Positions 41,366-50,103 of a DNA stretch of 64,000 nt are shown here, piece by piece. A model generated the notes under the pieces. That model saw only the letters and a program-made list of their open reading frames with translations, made no database searches and was not told the DNA's origin. The stretch is taken from positions 99,501-163,500 of the forward strand of contig LFLA01000018.1 in the NCBI GenBank assembly GCA_001542995.1, written 5' to 3'. The DNA comes from Nitrospina sp. LS_NOB. Lineage in GTDB: Bacteria; Nitrospinota; Nitrospinia; Nitrospinales; VA-1. Position 1 is the stretch's first letter. Every line of letters starts with the position of its first letter. Made by a program: the position numbers and the translations under genes.

Positions 41366-42637
41366 ATGGAATTGTTCCCGGATTATGAAATGCCAGCCCC
41401 GCCTCTGGCGGACCGCCTTCGTCCTGAAAGCTGGGAAAGGTTTGCCGGGCAGGAACATTTGGTCGGGAAAGGTCTGCCATTGAGAGATTTGGTGGAGTCC
41501 GGTTCAAAGTTGTCCTTCATCTTATGGGGGCCACCGGGTACGGGTAAAACAACCCTGGCACGGATTGCGGCGCGGTTGACCGAGAGCGAGTTTCATGAGA
41601 TCAGCGCAGTGAATGCCGGGGTGGCCGATATCCGCAAGATCATTGAAAGTGCCCGTCATACCTGGAAGTCCAGGCAAATGGGAACGGTATTGTTCATCGA
41701 TGAGATTCACCGGTTCAACAAGGCCCAGCAGGATGCCGTGCTGCCTCATATCGAGAATGGAACGGTTCGCCTGATTGGAAGTACCACGGAAAACCCTTCC
41801 TTTGAGGTGATCCCGGCACTTCGTTCGCGATGCCAGACTTTTCGCCTGGAACCTTTAGAGCGCGAACAGATCAGAGATATTCTGGAGCAAGCTTTGAAGG
41901 ACAAAGAAAAAGGATTGGGAGAATCCGGACTTAAAATTTCAGCAGAGGCGATGGATATGATGGTCAGCCATGCCAATGGTGACGCCCGCCGTGCCCTCAA
42001 TGTGCTGGAGGCGGCGCATGATGTGGTCGCCCAGCGAGAAAAAAAGCAGGTCGATTTAAAAATTATTGAAGGGATCATTCAACAGGTCGCCACCCTCTAC
42101 GATAAAAAAGGCACTGAACATTTTGACCATGCATCCGCATTCCAGAAAAGTCTGCGTGGTTCTGATGCCGATGCGGCGATATATTGGTTGGCAAAAATGA
42201 TTGCCGGCGGGGAAGACCCGCGTTTCATTGTACGGCGACTGCTGGTCACGGCGGCTGAAGATGTGGGCAATGCCGACCCGCAGGCCTTTATACTGGTGCA
42301 AGCTGTAGTGGCGGCGGTGGAAAAACTGGGGTTTCCTGAAGCCCGCATTCCCCTCGCCCAGGCGGTGATCTATGTGGCTCGGGCACCCAAGGATAACTCG
42401 GCGATTGTGGCCATCGATCTGGCTTTGGATGATATCCAGAAAAAGGGATTGTCCTATCCCGTTCCGGACCATTTGAAAGACACGCATTATAAAGATGCCA
42501 AATCCAAATATGGATATGGCGTGGACTATAAATATCCACATGATTTTCCGGACGCCATTGTAGAGCAGGAATACCTGCCAAAACCTTTAAAGGATCGAAA
42601 ATATATTCCTACCAGGCGTAAGGCCGGTGATGAATAG
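41366..42637 (+). CDS. rarA: Replication-associated recombination protein A (MgsA/RarA)
   Basis: This AAA+ ATPase acts at stalled replication forks. The 423-residue protein has RPESWERFAGQEHLVG, Walker A GPPGTGKTT, Walker B LFIDEIHRFNK, sensor 1 STTENPSFEV and the C-terminal tetramerisation region (ARAPKDNSAIVAID, VPDHLKD). The ATG at 41366 is preferred; a GTG two codons earlier is possible. Confidence 0.95.
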   Translation: MELFPDYEMPAPPLADRLRPESWERFAGQEHLVGKGLPLRDLVESGSKLSFILWGPPGTGKTTLARIAARLTESEFHEISAVNAGVADIRKIIESARHTWKSRQMGTVLFIDEIHRFNKAQQDAVLPHIENGTVRLIGSTTENPSFEVIPALRSRCQTFRLEPLEREQIRDILEQALKDKEKGLGESGLKISAEAMDMMVSHANGDARRALNVLEAAHDVVAQREKKQVDLKIIEGIIQQVATLYDKKGTEHFDHASAFQKSLRGSDADAAIYWLAKMIAGGEDPRFIVRRLLVTAAEDVGNADPQAFILVQAVVAAVEKLGFPEARIPLAQAVIYVARAPKDNSAIVAIDLALDDIQKKGLSYPVPDHLKDTHYKDAKSKYGYGVDYKYPHDFPDAIVEQEYLPKPLKDRKYIPTRRKAGDE

Positions 42638-42772
42638 CTCTTTGAGCTAAAAGGACGTTTGCCGGCAAAATAAAGACATTGCAATTTGCAGGCGGAGGCA
42701 CTCCGCAAAAAATGATTGGCGGGCTGGGGCCTTCATGATATAGAAAGCAGCCATAGTTTTAATTAAGGAAGA

Positions 42773-43231
42773 ATGATGAACGAGAATTGTAGATTTAAGA
42801 GTGTTGATGAGATTTTCGAGGGTCGCTTGCGCGGCAATCAGCTGATGCTGAGCGGTAAGGGGCTGAGTGCCGAAGAGGCGCGGTTATTGTGGCAGACGCC
42901 GAAAATGCAGGATATCAGTTGGCTGGACTTAGATGATAACAACCTGGGAGATAATGGAGTTCAGGCTCTGGCCGAATGCGCTTTTTTGGAAAATGTCCAA
43001 TATTTGAATCTCAATCAGAACAGCGTCAGCGATGAAGGGTTGAAATTCCTCGCCAACGCAAAGCATCTGGGTAAGCTCAAGCGCTTGCATTTAAAAGGGA
43101 ACCCTATTGATGGAGAGGGGATTATTTATTTGTTCAACTCTGAAACGCTGGTGAATCTGGCTACCTTTCAAGTTCATGAAGGCTGGACCTGCAAAAAAAG
43201 GGAAGGGTGGCGTTACAAGCCGCAAGTCTGA
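42773..43231 (+). CDS. Small leucine-rich-repeat protein
   Basis: The 152-residue protein has three to four ribonuclease-inhibitor-type leucine-rich repeats (SWLDLDDNNLGDNGVQALAE, YLNLNQNSVSDEGLKFLA, RLHLKGNPIDGEGIIYL). There is no signal peptide, so it is cytoplasmic and probably binds a protein. AAGGAAG precedes the tandem ATG start. It lies three bases upstream of the damaged serB and may have shared its operon. Confidence 0.8.
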   Translation: MMNENCRFKSVDEIFEGRLRGNQLMLSGKGLSAEEARLLWQTPKMQDISWLDLDDNNLGDNGVQALAECAFLENVQYLNLNQNSVSDEGLKFLANAKHLGKLKRLHLKGNPIDGEGIIYLFNSETLVNLATFQVHEGWTCKKREGWRYKPQV

Positions 43232-43234
43232 CTC

Positions 43235-44175
43235 ATGCCTCCTTCTTTTTCTTCCTCCAGCCAATTATACATTCATATTTCAGCGCAGGACCGTCCTGGA
43301 ATTCTGGCTGAATCCCTGGAGTTCATTGTTCAGGCCAGTTGGAATGTGGTGGATATCAAGCAATTTGTCTTCAATGGATTGCTCAATCTTTCCATTCTAC
43401 TTGATGGTTGTGATGAGAGCCGCGTTTTACCTCTTCGTGAGGCATTATCCGCCTATGCGGAGAAAATGAATTTCAAAGCTACCGTCTATCCCTGGGAAAC
43501 GGCGACCCGGCCGGATGCTCCCTATGGTCACCGTTCGGTGGTGACCCTGCTCTGTGACTCCATGCCTTGGAGTTCGTTATCGGAACCCGTGAGGCCCACT
43601 CATCGGAGGAAGTGTTGGACGCGCTGGTGAAGTTCAAGGAAAGCTATAAAGTCGACATCGCTGTTCAGGAGGAAACTTATTTTCGACGCAATAAAAGATT
43701 GATTGTGCTGGATGCCGATATGACCTTCCTGCAATGTGAAGTCATTGATGAACTGGGAAAGCTTGCGGGGGTAGGGAAGGAAATAGCGGCAATCACCGTT
43801 CAGGCAGTGAATGGAGAAATCGATTTCAAATCGGCTTAATTGAAAAGGGTGAAACTTTTAAAAGGTCTTCCGGTAGAAAGCCTGCACCAATTGTCCAATT
43901 CTTTACCCCTGACACCGGGGGCGGAATCCTTGGTCAATATCTTGAAGCACCTGGGTTATAAAATCGCTTTGGTCAGTGGTGGATCCCAGTTTTTTATCGA
44001 CAAGATTTGCAAGAGCTACAACTTGGATTATGGCATTGCCAACCAGTTGAAGATAGAAAATAGCAAAGTTTCGGGTGAGTTGGAGGGGCAAATCATCGAC
44101 GCCGAGGCCAAAGAAAATGCCCTGGTTTCTCTGGCAGAAAAAGAAGAATTCTCCTTACTTGTAAATCAAAGATAG
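43235..44175 (+). pseudogene. serB: Phosphoserine phosphatase (SerB), broken
   Basis: The parts of an ACT-HAD SerB are present but not joined. The N-terminal ACT domain (HISAQDRPGILAESLEF) is intact to about 43555. There a frame change and apparent loss of about 20 residues lead into ALEFVIGT. The HAD motif I follows (IVLDADMTFLQCEVIDELG), then a TAA (43837) after EIDFKSA, then RVKLLKGLP and VSGGSQFF (motif II). The frame ends at SLLVNQR, before the GDGANDL motif that carries the Mg-binding Asp. It cannot make an active enzyme. Confidence 0.88.
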
Positions 44176-44206
44176 TGGTTTGGACAATTTTTTTTTATTA
44201 GCCTGT

Positions 44207-45373
44207 TTATGCTTCCTGTAGAGTGTTATTTTTTATGGCCCAGTCTCTTTTTTTGGCCTCTTCTATCAATAACTTAGCAGATAAGGCTGTTTCGATGGGA
44301 ACCGCTCCTTGTGGCAGTTTTTTTTGTGCAGAAAGAATGGCGACCATGCTGGCGTGCCAGCCGGTAAATTTTTCCATAGCGGTGAAATTGGCATCGTAGG
44401 TCTCACAAAGATCCAGGGTGCAGATGGCTCTTTTCCCATCAGTTTCTCCCTCGCATCGCGCCCGGATGACGCAAATATCTCGGATAAGGTCGCTGGAGAT
44501 TTTGGGTTGTAGCAGAGCGTGAAAAATTTCTCTGGGAATAAAGTTTTCTCCTTTGAGTGTGGCAGGCTTTTGCTCAAATAAACCCAGTTGCTGGAAGGCC
44601 TGAAATGTTTGCCAGTGCCCTGGATAGCGCAGGGTTTTGTTTTCCAGGCGTTGAAGTTTGCCCGCAAACGTCCAGGGAGCAGTGGAAAGCCCACCTGCAG
44701 TGACCGCCGCTTCCAAACGTCCTAACGGGTCAGGAAAGTCCAACTCCTCCACTTCGCTGAGGCAGGGGACTTGTGTCGGCTTGCCATCCCGAATGAACCA
44801 GGCTGGCCCCTCATATTCGTTGGTCAAACCATTCATGTTGAATGTGGAAATATAGTTCCAGGGAGGAGTCGGATTGCGCGGCAGGCCGCCATCCCAGATA
44901 AACAGGTTGACGGGTTTTTCCACGAAGCTCATGGCCAGAACCCCAAGGGAGATATTGAGTCCCGGTCCCATGCCGCAGTCTGGAACAACAGTGATGCCAG
45001 AAGATTTTACGGTTTCATTAAGAGCCAATTGTTTGAGAACAGTCTCGGTGTGCCCGCCCAGATCGCACAAGTTGGTTTTACTGTCGATAGCTGCCTGGGT
45101 AATACCCAGGTTGAATATGAATGGGACCGCGCTGATGGCCGAGTCGATTTCTTTTAATGTTTGACGGAGTTGGTTCGGGTTTCCTGCATCCAGCGCAACT
45201 GGTTTGAACAGATCCTGTGAAAGCAGGGCGCATAGTTTTTTGGCTCCCTTCTCTGCGATTTCAAAATTGAGATCGCAGAGAAGGATTTCCTCGGCAGAGC
45301 CAAACCGGGCCAGATCATATGCGGCAGAGAGACCTTGGCGGCCTGTTCCAATGATTGCGTAACGATAACCCAC
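44207..45373 (-). CDS. Saccharopine-dehydrogenase-family oxidoreductase
   Basis: The 388-residue protein opens with a Rossmann motif, YAIIGTGRQGLSAAYDLARFG, and continues with LCDLGGHTETVL and VVPDCGMGPGLN, hallmarks of the saccharopine dehydrogenase/LysDH group (NAD(P)-dependent amino-acid oxidoreductases). The substrate is not clear; lysine-6- or carboxynorspermidine-type reactions are both known in the family. It stands alone, converging with the broken serB. Confidence 0.85.
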   Translation of the reverse strand: MGYRYAIIGTGRQGLSAAYDLARFGSAEEILLCDLNFEIAEKGAKKLCALLSQDLFKPVALDAGNPNQLRQTLKEIDSAISAVPFIFNLGITQAAIDSKTNLCDLGGHTETVLKQLALNETVKSSGITVVPDCGMGPGLNISLGVLAMSFVEKPVNLFIWDGGLPRNPTPPWNYISTFNMNGLTNEYEGPAWFIRDGKPTQVPCLSEVEELDFPDPLGRLEAAVTAGGLSTAPWTFAGKLQRLENKTLRYPGHWQTFQAFQQLGLFEQKPATLKGENFIPREIFHALLQPKISSDLIRDICVIRARCEGETDGKRAICTLDLCETYDANFTAMEKFTGWHASMVAILSAQKKLPQGAVPIETALSAKLLIEEAKKRDWAIKNNTLQEA

Positions 45374-45422
45374 GGGGAATTTAAAAATAAGATGATTGAG
45401 TGGGGGGTATTATAGACGGTTC

Positions 45423-45962
45423 TTAATCTATAAGCACCATGCCAATGGCATGGGTCGGAGCGCAGGGGGTCTGCGGGCCTAGGTCATCCCATCCGTTATT
45501 ATGGATGGTTTCATTCACATCAATACCACAGGCTTGTAAAGTGGGTCGGGCTTTATCGGGGTACTGGCAATGCGTGGCAATCGTGCAGGGTTCACACAGG
45601 TCGCAGGGCTGAGCACTTAATGCAAAAGCTTTGTTAAACCCTTTTTCTTTTAAAACTTCTTCCAAATGGACAACAATTTCTCTTACATTTGTTTCCGGGC
45701 TGGCATTGATGAGCAGGGCCTTGTCATATTCGACAAGGACTTCCGACATTTCTTCTGCCTGGGGCGTATAGGGAGGACAGGTAAGCACCGATCCATAATG
45801 AGAACAACCATATTGGCACTGCAGTTTCACCCAATTGGCCATGGATATGGTTTTCGTCAAGATTACTTTTGCCTTGGTACAGCCTAAGCGGATCGCTTCC
45901 TGAATCAATTCCTGGTTCGAAAGAATATTTCCAGGCAGGGTTTTTATGTTTTCAGGGGTCAT
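45423..45962 (-). CDS. DUF2284 metal-binding protein
   Basis: The 179-residue protein is cysteine-rich: LQCQYGCSHYGSVLTCPPYTP and CDLCEPCTIATHCQYPDKARP. This matches DUF2284, thought to bind an Fe-S cluster or other metal. It ends 49 bases before the saccharopine-like gene start on the same strand and may be co-transcribed with it. Function unknown. Confidence 0.85.
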   Translation of the reverse strand: MTPENIKTLPGNILSNQELIQEAIRLGCTKAKVILTKTISMANWVKLQCQYGCSHYGSVLTCPPYTPQAEEMSEVLVEYDKALLINASPETNVREIVVHLEEVLKEKGFNKAFALSAQPCDLCEPCTIATHCQYPDKARPTLQACGIDVNETIHNNGWDDLGPQTPCAPTHAIGMVLID

Positions 45963-46188
45963 GGGTTTTTCCGCAGTTCCTTTCTTCTCTTTGTACTGGT
46001 ATTATTTAGTGGATAAAGCTGAGGGTCAAGAACATACTCGGTGGAGTGGTCACGGCAAATTTTTGGGAATCAACTTACCTCGAAAATTATCAATTTAAAT
46101 ATTGATTAATAAGGGATTATCGTTTTTAATTTATTAATGTTGATCTCTCATATTTTACGGACTGGAATACAGCAACAACGGGTGAGAA

Positions 46189-46911
46189 ATGGAATTCCCC
46201 TTTAAAGCAATTGGTTTTGACTGGGCGCATACTCTGGTGGACTTGGGAGAAGAAGATGACCGGCGTCCCCTTGAAAAAGTTTTTGCCTGTCTTCAGGCAA
46301 AACAAATTGCCTTGCCTGACATTGAAATATGTCTGGGAAAATCGCGGGAATTGTTTAGATCGATGATCGAGTTATCCCGGACGACCCACCGGGAGGCTCG
46401 TTATGAGGAAGTTTTACAATATCTACTTTTTTATTTCAAAGTTCCCTGGGAAGGAAAGGTCTCGCTTCAGGAGCTTCTGCGAGTTTATTATCAAGAGGTC
46501 TATCAGGAAAGAGTGATCTTCCCCGAGGTGGTCGCTGTCCTCGAACAATTGAACCAGTGGGGCGTTTCCATGGGAATCGTTTCCAATACCACCAATCCGG
46601 TTTTTATGAAGGAATTAGAACTGGAGGACTCAGGTTTGAAGAAATTTTTTGACTTCACCATTTATTCCTCAGAAGTTCCATTTCGTAAGCCGCACCCCTC
46701 CATTTTTCAACTTGCGATAAGCCGTTTTCAGTTTCAACCTTCTGAGATTCTTTTTGTCGGCGACAGCCTTTCCGTAGATATTTTTGGAGCTCATAGGGTT
46801 GGAATGAAGACGGCCTGGCTGAACCGCAGGAAAGAACAGGCTGATATCTGCCCCGATTTTGAGTTAGCTTCTCTGGAAGATTTGTTGCGAATTCATTGGG
46901 CTCAAGTATGA
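46189..46911 (+). CDS. HAD-superfamily hydrolase
   Basis: The 240-residue protein has motif I FDWAHTLVD, motif II GIVSNTT, a motif III Lys in FRKPHPSIF, and motif IV FVGDSLSVDIFGA. The usual second Asp of motif I (DxDxT) is replaced (D-W-A-H-T), so general acid/base catalysis may be altered or the enzyme may belong to the HAD branch with DWxHT. The next gene, rsmE, overlaps its stop by four bases. Confidence 0.88.
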   Translation: MEFPFKAIGFDWAHTLVDLGEEDDRRPLEKVFACLQAKQIALPDIEICLGKSRELFRSMIELSRTTHREARYEEVLQYLLFYFKVPWEGKVSLQELLRVYYQEVYQERVIFPEVVAVLEQLNQWGVSMGIVSNTTNPVFMKELELEDSGLKKFFDFTIYSSEVPFRKPHPSIFQLAISRFQFQPSEILFVGDSLSVDIFGAHRVGMKTAWLNRRKEQADICPDFELASLEDLLRIHWAQV

Positions 46912-47642
46912 GCCACAAATTTTTTGTTCCTGGAGAACAAATTGTCGACGATAAGGTGACTCTCATCGGATCGGATGTCTCGCATATCAGAACTGTATTA
47001 AGGTTGAAGGCGGGAGAATCCATTCAGGTCATCAGCGATTCGGATAAATTGCTCACGGTTCGGTTGGTTGAGGTTAAGGCGAAAGAGATTCGGGGAGAAG
47101 TGATTGCTTCTGAAAAGCTCGATGTGGAATCTCCCCTGGCGGTTCATTTGGGGCAAGCTTTGACCAAAGGTAACAAATTTGATGTGATTTTAAGAAAGTC
47201 CGTGGAACTGGGAGCGCGTTCCATCACCGCTTTAACCACTGAGCGATGCGTGATAAAAACACATCAGGCGGAAAAGAAAATCGAGCGCTGGAAGAAGATC
47301 GCATTGGAGAGTTCCAAACAATGCGGTCGCACTCGAGTCCTTCAAGTGGCAGAAAATATTGAAACCCTGGAAATTTTTTGCCACAAAAATAACGATCAGG
47401 ATCTTAAACTGGTCTTTTGGGAAATGGAGGAAAAAAGTTTTCTTAAAGATTTGAAGCTGGATCGAGAACCGCGCTCCATCGCTGTCTTAATTGGACCCGA
47501 AGGGGGGTTCAGTCTGCTGGAGGTTGAGAAGGCCCGGGAATACGGATTTCAGACTGTGAGTCTGGGGCCTCGGATTCTGCGGGCGGAAACGGCCCCTGTT
47601 GTGGCATTGGCTCTTTTGCAGTCACTTTGGGGCGATCTATAA
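46908..47642 (+). CDS. rsmE: 16S rRNA (uracil-1498-N3)-methyltransferase
   Basis: It methylates 16S rRNA in the decoding region. The start MSHKFFVPG at 46908 overlaps the HAD gene stop. The 244-residue protein has the PUA-like N-terminal part (HIRTVLRLKAGESIQV) and a SPOUT methylase core with KGNKFDVILRKSVELGA, SSKQCGRTR and the trefoil-knot motifs LIGPEGGFSLLE and LGPRILRAETAP. Confidence 0.95.
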   Translation: MSHKFFVPGEQIVDDKVTLIGSDVSHIRTVLRLKAGESIQVISDSDKLLTVRLVEVKAKEIRGEVIASEKLDVESPLAVHLGQALTKGNKFDVILRKSVELGARSITALTTERCVIKTHQAEKKIERWKKIALESSKQCGRTRVLQVAENIETLEIFCHKNNDQDLKLVFWEMEEKSFLKDLKLDREPRSIAVLIGPEGGFSLLEVEKAREYGFQTVSLGPRILRAETAPVVALALLQSLWGDL

Positions 47643-47715
47643 AAAATCATACTCAATAGTAAAAACTTGGTTATTATTGAGTCCGTATTGGAAACCTTGA
47701 ATCCATGATCCGACC

Positions 47716-48504
47716 ATGACCTATCAATGCAAGCTGGATATTTTTGAAGGCCCTTTAGACCTACTTCTCCATCTTATTAAAGAACAAAAGATGGATATCT
47801 GTGATATCCCCATCGCTCAAATTACTCGTCAGTATATGGAGTATCTGGAAATGCTGCAGGAGTTGAACCTTGAATTGGTCGGGGAGTATTTAGTCATGGC
47901 TGCTGAGTTGACGCGGATCAAGTCAAAAATTTTGCTACCTGCTCCTGAAACCGATGAGGAATTTGATGCGGGAGCCGGGGAAGACCCGCGCGCGGAACTG
48001 ATGCGCAGGCTGCGGGAGTACCAGCGCTATCGGGATGCGGCGTTTGAACTGAGATTGAAGGAGCACGACCGGCAACAGGTTTTTGCGCGGGGTGGACAGA
48101 TTGAAATTGAGGAAAGCTCTGAAGGGAAGGAATTGGTGGATGCATCGGTTTTCGATTTACTCAAGGCCTACCAGAAAATCCTGGATACCAAATCGTTTGA
48201 AAAGGATTACGAAATTGAAATCACCGAAATGTCGGTCACCGATCGGATTCAGCACATTATGGAAATTCTTAATGCTTCAGAAAGCGTTACGTTTGAATCT
48301 CTGTTTACAGTTTTAAACAGCAAGCAGGAGGTCGTCGTGACGTTTCTTGCTATTCTGGAATTAATGCGCCTTAAATTATTGCGCGTTCAACAGACCCGCC
48401 ACTTTGAAACCATTCGAATTTACAAGTCCGCAGACCAGCAGACTCAAGATGCCATTCTGGAAGAATACCAGCAATCTATGGATTCCGAATCCTCCGAATC
48501 CTGA
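47716..48504 (+). CDS. scpA: Segregation and condensation protein A
   Basis: ScpA is the kleisin of the SMC-ScpAB condensin. The 262-residue protein has FEGPLDLLLHLIKEQKMDI at the N terminus (SMC-binding), a central acidic linker, and a C-terminal winged helix (VTFLAILELMRLKLLRVQQ). The usual partner scpB does not follow; instead the region decays into gene fragments and an integron cassette, so scpB has been moved or lost from here. Confidence 0.95.
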   Translation: MTYQCKLDIFEGPLDLLLHLIKEQKMDICDIPIAQITRQYMEYLEMLQELNLELVGEYLVMAAELTRIKSKILLPAPETDEEFDAGAGEDPRAELMRRLREYQRYRDAAFELRLKEHDRQQVFARGGQIEIEESSEGKELVDASVFDLLKAYQKILDTKSFEKDYEIEITEMSVTDRIQHIMEILNASESVTFESLFTVLNSKQEVVVTFLAILELMRLKLLRVQQTRHFETIRIYKSADQQTQDAILEEYQQSMDSESSES

Positions 48505-48529
48505 GCCCTGTTGTTATCTTAGAAAAGGC

Positions 48530-48775
48530 TTATTTTGTGCTGAGATTAAAAACACCATCCCAATCTTCCGGAGGGGCTGCTCGGATAAATTTTTCGCATC
48601 GCTCCAAATAGACTTTTGAGGGACCATCTTCTGGTTGGGATTTTAATGCGTTTTCAAAATAGCTTTTGGCTTCAGCCCACTCCCGATTCTGATAACTTGT
48701 AAACCCTGGTTATAAAAAGGTAACACCTTTTTAATAGATTCTTTGATGTCTCCCTTGATTTTTAGTTTTAGTAAA
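48530..48775 (-). pseudogene. C-terminal remnant of a TPR/adenylate-cyclase-type protein
   Basis: Read on the minus strand, the region gives KIKGDIKESIKKVLPFYNQG, then after a one-base frameshift FTSYQNREWAEAKSYFENAL, then GPSKVYLERCEKF and PPEDWDGVFNLSTK before a stop at 48530. The ending YLERCxxF...PPxDWDGV is characteristic of the C-terminal TPR of class III adenylate cyclases. Only about 80 codons remain. The frameshift and the absence of the upstream gene make it a remnant. Confidence 0.72.
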
Positions 48776-48891
48776 AATCTCTATGGGCGTTAGCCCTGCT
48801 TTTAGCAATGGAGCTTTTGCCATTTATTATTTATGACAGTTTTTGTATGCGTAGCATTGATTACAAGAGTGCTGACTTTTGTGCTAATACC

Positions 48892-48948
48892 ACCTAACAA
48901 ATCATTCCAGCAGACTGCTTACGCGTCGGCTGAATTCAAGCGTTAGGC
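48892..48948 (+). other. Integron attC recombination site (complete)
   Basis: The 57-base site has R'' ACCTAAC (48892-48898) and R' GTTAGGC (48942-48948), fitting RYYYAAC and GTTRRRY. Between them TTCCAGC and GGCTGAA are imperfectly complementary with an unpaired base, as expected of the L boxes, so it folds as an attC hairpin. A cassette gene starts 13 bases after R'. Confidence 0.78.
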
Positions 48949-48961
48949 AAAGAAGAAAACA

Positions 48962-49729
48962 ATGGCAGTTACAAATTTTTTATTCCCTGACTTGTCTAAA
49001 AGCGTTGAGAGGGAACTGGCAATAATTCTGGGGGAAATAACACATCATATTCATCCAGATATTGTCAGTTTTATAACAAAGGAAAATTTAAGTTATCAAG
49101 AGCGGTTTAAATCTATATGTCATAAATCCTGTGATATAAAATCATTCTTTTATTCTGGCTCCGATTGCGTGTTTCCAGGATTTAGGAGGCCAATTAATAA
49201 AGAAAAATCAAAAGGATGGAAAAATAATGTCTATGAAAAAGATGGAACAATATTAAATGACAATACTTTTCCAAGGCATATTTGGGCGTATCTATCAATG
49301 AATAAAGCTTATTCAGGTGGCGCTACAGGAATGTGGTCACCTAGTGGCCTCGATAGATTTGAATTAGCCCATATTTTTAGTCACAAACAAGATGAAAGAG
49401 GGCTTGAAAAAACAGCTTTTACTGAGTTTAATAACAACCAAGAGCCGTATGGTTTATTTACCTCTGCATCTAATGTTGTCCTGATCCCCAAAGGCTTTAC
49501 AAAACCAACAGATCATATGGATTCAATAAAACTCTGTTTTTATAAAAGGCATTTAGAATTATATGGCAATAATTTAATTGGTCTCAGTGGATTCAAGGGC
49601 AATGTTCCTTCATGGTATGCGGATATAAAATGGCTTGACCCAGTGCTACGAAGCGATTGGAAAACAAAAGTACAAAGCCTTCTACAATATAGAGAGAAGT
49701 ATTTAAAAAATAAATATGCAAATAGTTAA
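48962..49729 (+). CDS. Integron-cassette gene, A+T-rich, possible HNH-type nuclease
   Basis: The 255-residue protein is A+T-rich in codon use compared with its neighbours, which suggests recent acquisition. FELAHIFSHKQDERG (about 138-152) and, 25 residues later, ASNVVLIPKGFTKPTDH have the H...N spacing of HNH-like endonucleases of defence systems, but this is a tentative reading. No signal peptide or membrane segment is seen. It begins 13 bases after a complete attC and its stop lies five bases before the start of a second, truncated attC, which is the classical gene-cassette arrangement. No integrase is in the window. Confidence 0.7.
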   Translation: MAVTNFLFPDLSKSVERELAIILGEITHHIHPDIVSFITKENLSYQERFKSICHKSCDIKSFFYSGSDCVFPGFRRPINKEKSKGWKNNVYEKDGTILNDNTFPRHIWAYLSMNKAYSGGATGMWSPSGLDRFELAHIFSHKQDERGLEKTAFTEFNNNQEPYGLFTSASNVVLIPKGFTKPTDHMDSIKLCFYKRHLELYGNNLIGLSGFKGNVPSWYADIKWLDPVLRSDWKTKVQSLLQYREKYLKNKYANS

Positions 49730-49734
49730 TAATC

Positions 49735-49755
49735 GCCTAACAAATAGCTCCAGTA
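49735..49755 (+). other. Truncated attC at the 3' end of the cassette
   Basis: R'' GCCTAAC (49735-49741) is followed by AAATAGCTCCAG, closely matching AAATCATTCCAG at the same place in the complete site. The R' half is missing; the sequence passes into a cyclic-nucleotide-binding-domain fragment. The site cannot be recombined in the normal way. Confidence 0.65.
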
Positions 49756-50070
49756 TTTACCGAGAAAGATCACTTATTCAAAGATGGGGGGAGGGCAGTT
49801 CCATGTACGTCATACTTTCCGGAGAACTGATCGTCTCTAAAAATAGGGTAGAGATTATACGCAGAAAAGAAGGTGATTATCTGGGAGAGATGTCACTGAT
49901 TGGCTCCAAACCCCGTTCTGCTGCCGTCATGTCCGCATTGCCCACTCAGTTGCTCTGGAAATAACACAGGAACAATTTCATGCCCAATTGGTTTCCCTCA
50001 TGTTTGAATAGGCCCAGACATACTATCTGCAACTATTTAGGGCTTTTCGTCTGGCCTTGGGTGGGATATA
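49756..50070 (+). pseudogene. Cyclic-nucleotide-binding-domain gene fragment
   Basis: Starting right after the truncated attC, the frame encodes IYRERSLIQRWGEGSSMYVILSGELIVSK and GDYLGEMSLIGSKPRSAAVMS, the phosphate-binding cassette of a CRP-type domain. After ALPTQLL a one-base shift is needed to continue with EITQEQFHAQLVSLMFE, followed by a stop (50008). The N terminus is cut off by the cassette. It is thus truncated and frameshifted. It may once have preceded cysE. Confidence 0.75.
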
Positions 50071-50103
50071 ATATAAAAATAAACAATAGCTTACATCCTA
50101 ACT

